7,931 nucleotides of DNA, taken from positions 1 to 7,931 of the forward strand of contig CAZZHQ010000113.1 in NCBI GenBank assembly GCA_964654015.1. The letters run 5' to 3'. A program made the position numbers and the translations under genes. The notes under the pieces are model-generated. The model was not told where the DNA came from. It was given only the letters and a program-made list of their open reading frames with translations, and searched no databases. Positions within the stretch are counted from its first letter, which is position 1. Every line of letters starts with the position of its first letter. The stretch comes from JAUUZT01 sp964654015 (GTDB lineage: Bacteria > Chloroflexota > Dehalococcoidia > GIF9 > AB-539-J10). This document shows positions 1-5,905 of the stretch, one piece after another.

Positions 1-76
1 CCTCTTCCAGACCAACAGCGATTTCCAGTGCTATCTCGGCATCTTCTTCCACATGAGAAATGAAAACATCACTCAT
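1..76 (-). CDS. TIR-domain protein, N-terminal 25 residues only (runs off the window)
   Basis: The reverse strand from 76 reads MSDVFISHVEEDAEIALEIA and continues VGLEE to the window edge. This matches the start of bacterial TIR domains: a first beta strand (DVFIS), an acidic loop (EED) and a first helix of the IA..LE type. TIR domains are commonly NAD+ hydrolases or cyclases, or signalling adaptors; the catalytic glutamate would lie outside the window, so enzyme activity cannot be judged. The ATG shares its A with the TAA stop of the upstream ATPase-RyR gene (TAATG), so the two are probably translationally coupled and co-transcribed. No strong independent ribosome binding site is visible. 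The TIR family call is good for so short a piece; the role is inferred from the neighbours. Confidence 0.75.
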   Translation of the reverse strand, partial: MSDVFISHVEEDAEIALEIAVGLEE

Positions 77-2736
77 TATCTTTGGCTCAATTTGACCATT
101 GCATATCCTGCTTTTGCCAGAATCTGGGGAATACCTCTCACCATAATGTAATCCTTTTCCTGTTCCTCTGGGGGAAGATTTCCCCAGGGTACAAGCAATT
201 TATGCTGTCTCTTAGGTTTATCAGTCTCTTTAGCATATTTCCAGCCGGCATCAAGTTTTTCCTGCATCCACCTTTCGTGTTCCATTCTGGCTAATAGAGT
301 GACATCTTCATCATTGAATTCACTTGTCAGCTCTTTACCGCGAGCTGGAATCATAGTATAGCCAATACTTGCCAGCTTATTGGGAATGTCCCGGACATTG
401 TTACGGTTCTGCTCCTTCTCGTTCTCAGATAGCTTACGATAGGGTTTGAGTGAACTGTGTATTTTCTCGTCTTCCCGCGTTTCTGGCCCGTATATGTAAC
501 CTTCCGCTCTCAAATGGTCGCAGAATACTTCATGAGCTGCTTCAGCAAGCTTCTCCAGCAGGTCATAGTCAGGCTCCATAATATGCACTAGACTATAGAA
601 CTCACGGCCATCTACATGTAGATTTAACTGTGCTTCGGTAGGCAAACTGGAACGAGCAAAGCTGGTTTTTCCTGCAAGTTGACTGGCCAGTATAATTCCT
701 TCCATTGATCGTGCCCCATGTTTATACTCCCTTGCCAGTAAAAGGGCCCGGAGCACTCCCTCATCAATATCCACAATGACCTTTCCTTGGTTACTACGCA
801 GTAGTTGTGATGCATTACGCTCTAAAATAGAACGCAGGAGAATGGCACGGCGGATGACGTAGTACGGGTCCTCAGCCGGATTACTTCCTTGACAGTTTGG
901 ACCAATGATATTAAGAAAGCCTCTCAGTCGGCTAATAAAATCGGGAAGTTTACTGGCCTTGTACTTTTCGTCCCCGAGATTGGCAGCAAATGACTCCATA
1001 CTGTGACTGGTGCCGCCGGCAAAGACAAAGATGCTCTTTCCAATGGGATGGGTTATTTGACCTTCCTGAAATTCACCGTCCTGCATGGGAGCTAGGAAAT
1101 AACGTAACCAGCCTAATGGCTGTCCGTCAAGAGTGGTGTCAAATTCATCCCAGAAAACGAGTGGTATTTTGCCCGATAATACCTTATCGCGCACCTGGTG
1201 GAAGGCATCTAGCAAATCACTGGGCCTACCCAATTGCGAAATGTTAAATGTCAAGGTATCAAATTCACCAGGCTGTACCCAATTCGCTACCTGCTTTACG
1301 GCAAAGGACTTGCCCGAACCAGGCGGGCCAAAAACGGCGATGGAAAGAGGGGTCTTCTGGGGTTGCTGGAAGTATTCTCGAATCAGACCTCCCACACAGT
1401 TTAAGGCTTCAATTTCCTTGCGATCCACAGTCACCATTTTTCCGTAGCGCCCAATCGGTACTCCAGAAAGTGCCAACTCCAGTCCCTCAAGTACAATCTG
1501 TTTCGCGATCAGTTCCAGTGAACCCAAGCTCTGTGTTTCCAGTATTGTCCATGATTGCGATACAGCCTCGGGCATAGAGCCACCAGCCCTGGTCGTTTTC
1601 ACCTCAGCTGGATTGCCAACAGTGACTGTGGCCAGACAGTTCTCTCCCTCCACTATTTTTGTCGCAATGCTGGATGCTGGAAATGCAATAGGGCTCTGCT
1701 CCAGGTCAGCACTGGCATAACCGTACCCCTCTTTATGGAGAAGCCGCATGGCGCTGACACCAGCCTGTATGCCACGGTGGAGGTCTGGTTCCGCAGCATT
1801 GGCCACCATCTCCGTTGCAATCGCTGCTGCCAGGCAGGAGGTATAGCCAATCATGCCGCCAGGATAACTGCGGCTCCATTCATCTTCCATCGCAGTGGGG
1901 TCAAAGAAAAGGGTAGCTTCCAGCCTATCACCCTTTTCTCTTGAGAGGAGCATGGCACCTGACGTACCAAAAGAGACAACGGTGTGTGCAAACATCGTAA
2001 ATCCGTTAATTTGTGGGTTATGCAAAAGCTCCCAGAATAGGTCCTGCGCTGTCCGCTCCCATGATATCTGGCGACTAATGTGTACCCCTGGGTGACGGCG
2101 TAGGTCATTGGCATTGATGAGTGCTAAAACCCGCTCTGGGTGGTTTGTTTTCAGATTATTCCATAGATTACCTGTTGCTAGAGCCGGTGCCATCTTTAAC
2201 AGTATCCAAGGCTTGTCTGTTCTGCTTGGTAGCGCCTGTGGCCAGCACTCAGGACGGTCGCGAAATCCCAGATCAGCGTCGTCTAGGACAATGAGTGCCG
2301 GTTCTACGAAGTCATTAGCTACCTTCTTATAATCGCTACTTGTAGCGGAAGCGGTAACTGCCCTGTGTATGCCCAGAAATTCAGATACCCGCCAGACCTT
2401 TTTGCCACGGGCCATATCGTGTTCGTCCATCTTGAAAGGTGTCCACAGGGCATATGAGTGATGGAATCTAGCGTCATCCGGAGGCACATGACCACTAGGC
2501 GCCGACATCTTTCGTACTTCAAACCTAGGGCGTTTAGATTGGCCACGAACACTGGAGGCTGCTTCCACAAGATCCGCCAGCAGTGCGGCGCCACCTCTCT
2601 GACAGAAAGCGTGTGTCAGGTTATCCAGGCTCCAAACATAGGAAGGTCTATCCGTACGCTGCACCCGAGCAATATTCCAGTCTATAGTAATATCTCCAGC
2701 AACGATAACAGTCTCCCTGTAATGCGTTTCACTCAT
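76..2736 (-). CDS. AAA+-type ATPase with N-terminal ribokinase-like region and C-terminal RyR domain
   Basis: This is an 886-residue protein with no signal peptide or membrane helix, so it is probably cytoplasmic. Residues ~8-335 resemble the ribokinase/PfkB fold: a first strand VIVAGDITIDW, a GGAA motif at 48-51, a TVVSFGTSGAMLL strand-turn at 252-264, and FFDP followed by GGMIGY at 293-298 where kinases have GAGD. A P-loop ATPase follows, with Walker A GPPGSGKS (470-477), Walker B LVFWDEFD (526-533) and a possible sensor/arginine region SRLRG (602-606). Residues ~764-882 form an RyR domain of two similar halves (NRNNVRDI...; LVPWGNLP..EQEKD) around MEHERW (818-823). The start follows a GGGGG stretch eight bases upstream, with an in-frame stop 21 bases before it. 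Upstream is the SLOG gene; downstream the TIR gene overlaps by one base. I infer ATP-driven signal reception or regulation; ligand and partner are unknown. Confidence 0.88.
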   Translation of the reverse strand: MSETHYRETVIVAGDITIDWNIARVQRTDRPSYVWSLDNLTHAFCQRGGAALLADLVEAASSVRGQSKRPRFEVRKMSAPSGHVPPDDARFHHSYALWTPFKMDEHDMARGKKVWRVSEFLGIHRAVTASATSSDYKKVANDFVEPALIVLDDADLGFRDRPECWPQALPSRTDKPWILLKMAPALATGNLWNNLKTNHPERVLALINANDLRRHPGVHISRQISWERTAQDLFWELLHNPQINGFTMFAHTVVSFGTSGAMLLSREKGDRLEATLFFDPTAMEDEWSRSYPGGMIGYTSCLAAAIATEMVANAAEPDLHRGIQAGVSAMRLLHKEGYGYASADLEQSPIAFPASSIATKIVEGENCLATVTVGNPAEVKTTRAGGSMPEAVSQSWTILETQSLGSLELIAKQIVLEGLELALSGVPIGRYGKMVTVDRKEIEALNCVGGLIREYFQQPQKTPLSIAVFGPPGSGKSFAVKQVANWVQPGEFDTLTFNISQLGRPSDLLDAFHQVRDKVLSGKIPLVFWDEFDTTLDGQPLGWLRYFLAPMQDGEFQEGQITHPIGKSIFVFAGGTSHSMESFAANLGDEKYKASKLPDFISRLRGFLNIIGPNCQGSNPAEDPYYVIRRAILLRSILERNASQLLRSNQGKVIVDIDEGVLRALLLAREYKHGARSMEGIILASQLAGKTSFARSSLPTEAQLNLHVDGREFYSLVHIMEPDYDLLEKLAEAAHEVFCDHLRAEGYIYGPETREDEKIHSSLKPYRKLSENEKEQNRNNVRDIPNKLASIGYTMIPARGKELTSEFNDEDVTLLARMEHERWMQEKLDAGWKYAKETDKPKRQHKLLVPWGNLPPEEQEKDYIMVRGIPQILAKAGYAMVKLSQR

Positions 2737-2855
2737 TGGAATACCCCCGTAATCTTATAAAATATGGTGGCTATAACTCCCATTGCTTCGCCTCTGAGTA
2801 CTGCCACAGCAACATACTCTGATGGGAATGATTTTACTGCCTGTTCAAGCAGCTG
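2733..2855 (-). other. Open leader frame ending ATGA at the ATPase-RyR start
   Basis: Between the SLOG stop and the ATPase start there is a 40-codon open frame, the same frame as SLOG but two codons and a second stop (TGA) beyond its end. Its TGA overlaps the next ATG as ATGA, the usual arrangement for coupled genes, and its residues look protein-like (for example EYVAVAVLRGEAMGVIATIF). It has no ATG near its beginning; only a CTG near the 5' end, an internal GTG and an internal ATG are available, and none has a clear ribosome binding site. It could be a remnant of an older SLOG C-terminus, a coupling leader peptide, or chance. Confidence 0.25.
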
Positions 2856-2859
2856 TCAA
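2831..2859 (-). promoter_or_regulatory. Sigma70-like promoter for ATPase-RyR (and TIR)
   Basis: On the minus strand a perfect -35 TTGACA (2859-2854) and a -10 TAAAAT (2836-2831) are separated by 17 bases. The start of transcription would be near 2824, leaving a leader of nearly 90 bases before the ATG at 2736. It lies in the 128-base gap after SLOG, so the ATPase-TIR pair could be expressed apart from SLOG. Called from consensus match only. Confidence 0.55.
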
Positions 2860-2864
2860 TCATC

Positions 2865-3467
2865 TTAAGCGTCAGGCTTAAAAGGCTGGGTCTTCATGCC
2901 CAACACAAATGATACCCTTTTTGTTTTATCAGGGTATATCCAGAAAACAGGATGTTTCTTTTCTCTAGCATACTGTACGATTTCTCCAGTACCACCCCGA
3001 CCAGCGGCTGGCCTGCCGTCCCAGAGAGCAATAAGCACGTCACAGTGGTCAACGATGTACTGCCCCACCTGTTCGTAGGCTTCCACACGGGTGTCTTTAG
3101 CTGGGAACTGCTTTACGTGTACTGCTCTGGCAAGCAACTCTTCATATTCCGCCTTTGACTGGCTCGTCTTGAAGTCCTTGATGTAATCGTCATTCTCCAT
3201 AGGGAGAACCACCTCCAAGGAAGAGCCGGGAACCTTTAACACTTCCCGAGTAACCAGACGATCGGCACCCTCAGCGAGTGCGGAGAGCACTACTAGGGCT
3301 GGCGGTTTCCCATTGGGACAGGATGCCCTCACCCTGATGTCTTCTATTACCGAACGGACCACCTCCACAAACACCGCATCCGGCCCCAAATTGCGATGCC
3401 CGGTAACGCCAATCACGACCCGATTCGCCTTCTCTGTTTTATTCCTACCAGCCATATTTCGCCGCAC
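2865..3467 (-). CDS. SLOG-family (DprA/LOG-like Rossmann) nucleotide-sensor protein
   Basis: This is a 200-residue soluble protein, the right size for one SLOG domain standing alone. Motifs: GVTGHRNLG (20-28) after the first strand, LSALAEGADR (61-70), and the segment CDVLIALWDG (142-151) followed by GRGGTGEIV (156-164), which is the glycine-rich phosphate-binding loop typical of this group. SLOG domains bind nucleotides or nucleotide-derived signals. Stand-alone forms are sensors or possible nucleotide-processing enzymes, often found with TIR and other conflict genes. The longest frame starts at a GTG (3467); an ATG at 3455 would drop four residues, and neither has a convincing ribosome binding site. 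It is the first gene of the leftward arm. The family call is firm; the ligand is unknown. Confidence 0.82.
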   Translation of the reverse strand: MRRNMAGRNKTEKANRVVIGVTGHRNLGPDAVFVEVVRSVIEDIRVRASCPNGKPPALVVLSALAEGADRLVTREVLKVPGSSLEVVLPMENDDYIKDFKTSQSKAEYEELLARAVHVKQFPAKDTRVEAYEQVGQYIVDHCDVLIALWDGRPAAGRGGTGEIVQYAREKKHPVFWIYPDKTKRVSFVLGMKTQPFKPDA

Positions 3468-3491
3468 ATATAGTGCTTTTTACCGAAATTA

Positions 3492-3509
3492 CAACTAATC
3501 TTATAGTTG
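3492..3509. promoter_or_regulatory. 18-bp dyad, operator candidate
   Basis: A perfect inverted repeat CAACTA-6-TAGTTG lies between the divergent genes, next to the predicted leftward transcription start (about 3510). The position suits a repressor site for the SLOG arm. No regulator gene is visible in the window, and a 6+6 dyad can occur by chance. Confidence 0.3.
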
Positions 3510-3516
3510 CTGGGTC

Positions 3517-3544
3517 AGTATTGCATTTGTCAATAATATGTCTA
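3517..3544 (-). promoter_or_regulatory. Candidate promoter for the leftward SLOG arm
   Basis: On the minus strand there is -35 TAGACA (3544-3539), a 16-base spacer, and -10 AATACT (3522-3517) preceded by TGC, an extended -10 arrangement. The hexamers are imperfect. It overlaps the opposing rightward promoter almost completely, so the two could compete for polymerase. Confidence 0.35.
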
Positions 3545-3548
3545 TAAT
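3521..3548 (+). promoter_or_regulatory. Sigma70-like promoter for the rightward arm (TM2, small ORF, channel-RyR)
   Basis: A -35 TTGCAT (3521-3526) and a perfect -10 TATAAT (3543-3548) are separated by 16 bases. Transcription would start near 3555, only about six bases before the ATG at 3561. An ATG at 3538 would therefore not be in the transcript. The -10 overlaps the -35 of the predicted leftward promoter. Confidence 0.6.
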
Positions 3549-3560
3549 AGAGTATAAACT

Positions 3561-3922
3561 ATGGGAAGGCAACGGAAGGTGCCCAGATCAAAAAGGAGTA
3601 CATAGCCGTAATCTTAGCCGCTCTATTAGGTGTCATCGGTTTTCTGGGAGCGGGACATTTCTATGCCTGCAGAATTCGCCGGGGAATTATTCTGATTATA
3701 ATAGGGTGGTTGGTAATTTGGGCCGGGTTCATCCTCCTTACCTTCTCGAGTATGAGTGGTATGGTTGTCCCACCGCCGGGTTATCCCAAAGTTGAACCAC
3801 CTGTTATTGCACCGGCTTTACTGATAGCTGCTATCGTCTTATTCCTCGGGTTTGGGGGGCTCTGGATATGGCAAATCGTAGATGCCAGGGCAGCATGCCG
3901 AGTTTACAACCGCCGCACCTGA
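3561..3922 (+). CDS. TM2-domain membrane protein with apparent frameshift near the start
   Basis: The frame ending at TGA 3920-3922 encodes a TM2-type two-helix protein: KKEYIAVILAALLGVIGFLG then AGHFYACRIRRG, a second hydrophobic stretch, a proline-rich loop (PPPGYP), and a final helix leading to GLWIWQIVDARAACRVYNRR. The glycine-rich turn, the HFY motif and the closing W.WQI.DA..A are characteristic of the family. This frame has no ATG, GTG or TTG ahead of the domain: the first is a TTG at 3710, inside it. An ATG at 3561 in another frame gives a short basic leader (MGRQRKVPRSK) that would join at the A5 run (3590-3594) if one base were restored. An AAGGAG (3593-3598) has no standard start in frame after it. 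A sequencing error, recent frameshift, recoding or non-standard start are all open. TM2 proteins are of unknown biochemical role. Confidence 0.6.
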
Positions 3923-3946
3923 CGGCCTATGAGGCGAGGACATAAT

Positions 3947-4045
3947 ATGACGGAAAATAGCCAAGAAAATGTCATAATTTTGGTGCGGAATCTGGACGAA
4001 CTCCACCACTTCTTTCAGAATGCAACAATTACCATAAGCCACTAA
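3947..4045 (+). CDS. Small 32-residue ORF, unrecognised
   Basis: ATG ACG GAA AAT starts six bases after a GAGGA ribosome binding site (3936-3940), 24 bases past the TM2 stop and 61 bases ahead of the channel-RyR gene. The product starts MTENSQENVIILVRNLDELH and ends ATITISH. It has one short hydrophobic patch (VIILV) but no membrane helix. I do not recognise it. It may be a small functional peptide of the operon or the stump of a truncated gene; the other frames after its stop do not continue a protein. Confidence 0.4.
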   Translation: MTENSQENVIILVRNLDELHHFFQNATITISH

Positions 4046-4106
4046 AGTTTAACCCGTTTGTGGTGGATAATAGGAGATAGAATATCATAACCGTAGGGGA
4101 GAAGAT

Positions 4107-5894
4107 GTGTCGGAAAAGATAGTACTGAGCAAAAGATTAAAGCAATGGCCCAGCCGATATAGATGGTCATTTATTGGGGTGATGTGGATTCTAGCGATAG
4201 CTCTGGGATATATCGGGTTTGCCAAATATTTTGCCAGTACAGGCGAGACACGCTCGGTCTGGGATATCCTATATGTTACACTGCAGCTCTTTACCCTGGA
4301 ATCCGGCGCGTTATCAGGGCCTGTTGGCTGGGAATTACAGGCGGCCAGATTTCTGGCCCCTCTCCTGGCGGTTTACACCGCTATACAGGCAGTAGCCAGT
4401 ATTTTCCGAGAGCAGATCCAAATGCTCCGTATGCGTTTTCTGAAGGGCCACATTGTAATCTGTGGTCTGGGCCGTAAAGGTTATCTCTTGTCCCGGGCTT
4501 TCCGCAGCCGGGGTGAAGGGGTTATCGTAATTGAACAGGGTACCGAAAATGATTTCCTTATTCAGTGTCAGCAGGATGGCATAATGATACTCTTAGGCAA
4601 TGCAGCTGATTCGGTACTGCTCCGTCAGGCAAGAGTAGACCGGGCTAAATACGTCATATCTGTCTGCGGTAATGATGGTACCAATGCCGAAATTGCGGCA
4701 CTTGTTCACAATCTGGTTAGCGGCCGCAAAGGTAAGACACTTTCATGCCTGGTTCACATGTATGACCTTCAATTCTATAACCTGGTGCGGGAGCGGGAAA
4801 TGGCGATGGGAGAATTAGACGCCTTCAGACTGGAACTATTCAATGTATTCGAAAGTGGCTCCAGACTGCTGCTAGACGAATACTCTCCTTTCAACGCAAC
4901 TAGCGATGCCTGTGACTTGGTGCCTCACATTTTGGTCGTTGGGGTTGGCCGCCTGGGGGAAAGTATCGTGGTGAATTCAGCGAGGACATGGTGGGAAAGA
5001 CGTACTGATGAAGGTCTTGGACGGCTCCGCATTACTTTAATAGACAGCCAGGCGAAAACAAAAAAGGAGTTGCTGTGCCTGCGCTATCCACAGCTTGAGC
5101 AAGCCGCTGAGCTGATCCCTGAGGAGATAGATGTTACAGGGCCGGATTTTGAGCGAGCCGCCTTTCTCTTCAACAGTCAGGGAGACCCCGATGTGAATGT
5201 GGTTTATATTTGCCTTGATGACGATTCCAATGCCTTGAGCGCAGCTCTAACCCTGCGACAGAGGCTCAGGGCGACAACAATTCCCATAGTGGTGCGAACG
5301 GCACATGAATCCGGGCTGGCCGCACTGCTCAAAAAAAGAAACATAAAACATGATAGCTTCGCTAGCCTACGACCGTTCGGGCTCTTGGATCATACTTGTA
5401 CCCCTGAGTTTGTATCCGGGTGCACCTACGAGATTCTGGCGCGTGCATTTCATGAGCAGTATGTGGACAGCGAGAGAAAGAAAGGCTCAATGCCGGAGAC
5501 GGACCCATCTATGGTATCCTGGGAAGACCTGCCGGAAAACCTCAGAGAATCGAACCGAAATCAGGTCGAGCATATTCGCGTCAAACTGGAGGCTGTTGGA
5601 TGTGACATTGCTGTTACCAACGAGTGGGAGGTGGCACCGTTCCGGTTTTCTCCTGACGAAGCAGAGCTAATGTCCCAAATGGAGCACGAGCGTTTCGTCG
5701 CAGAACGTCTAAGACAAGGGTTTACATACGCCCCCACCAAAGACTTGGCAAAGAAAAAAAGCCCTACTCTCGTACCGTGGCAAGAACTTCCTGACTTGGA
5801 GAAGGAAAAGGATAGAAATTCGGTGCGGCAGCTCTCTGATGTCCTGGCCAAGGCACGCTTCCAGATTTACCGGTTCCGGGAAGAGCAAGAATAA
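4107..5894 (+). CDS. Channel-like membrane protein with two TrkA-N/RCK-type domains and C-terminal RyR domain
   Basis: This is a 595-residue protein starting at a GTG five bases after AGGGGAG (4095-4101); the ATG two bases earlier is out of frame and stops after five codons. Two membrane helices (~20-42 and ~79-100) flank a pore-loop-like segment (WDILYVTLQLFTLESG, 52-67), the layout of two-helix cation channels but without a T.GYG filter. Two Rossmann domains follow: GLGRKG (120-125) with acidic E143, and GVGRLG (279-284) with D313. Both keep the dinucleotide-binding glycines, as in RCK gating domains. Residues ~469-589 are an RyR domain with two halves (SNRNQVEHI; LVPWQELP..EKEKD) around MEHERF (525-530), related to that of the ATPase gene. 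It is probably an inner-membrane protein gated by nucleotide or RyR-ligand binding. TAA is followed at once by TAG. Ion selectivity cannot be read from the sequence. Confidence 0.85.
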   Translation: MSEKIVLSKRLKQWPSRYRWSFIGVMWILAIALGYIGFAKYFASTGETRSVWDILYVTLQLFTLESGALSGPVGWELQAARFLAPLLAVYTAIQAVASIFREQIQMLRMRFLKGHIVICGLGRKGYLLSRAFRSRGEGVIVIEQGTENDFLIQCQQDGIMILLGNAADSVLLRQARVDRAKYVISVCGNDGTNAEIAALVHNLVSGRKGKTLSCLVHMYDLQFYNLVREREMAMGELDAFRLELFNVFESGSRLLLDEYSPFNATSDACDLVPHILVVGVGRLGESIVVNSARTWWERRTDEGLGRLRITLIDSQAKTKKELLCLRYPQLEQAAELIPEEIDVTGPDFERAAFLFNSQGDPDVNVVYICLDDDSNALSAALTLRQRLRATTIPIVVRTAHESGLAALLKKRNIKHDSFASLRPFGLLDHTCTPEFVSGCTYEILARAFHEQYVDSERKKGSMPETDPSMVSWEDLPENLRESNRNQVEHIRVKLEAVGCDIAVTNEWEVAPFRFSPDEAELMSQMEHERFVAERLRQGFTYAPTKDLAKKKSPTLVPWQELPDLEKEKDRNSVRQLSDVLAKARFQIYRFREEQE

Positions 5895-5905
5895 TAGACC
5901 GCTGC

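Noticed and set aside
1133..1577. Overlapping plus-strand open frames opposite the ATPase gene
   Set aside because: They have no recognisable domain or ribosome binding site and lie fully antisense to a well-supported gene.
3500..3533. Minus-strand TTGACA (3533-3528) with TATAAG (3505-3500) as the SLOG promoter
   Set aside because: The spacer is 22 bases, too long for a normal sigma70 promoter.
3538..3795. Plus-strand frame of 85 codons starting at ATG 3538
   Set aside because: Its start is upstream of the predicted transcription start and its residues lack the TM2 pattern, which lies in another frame.
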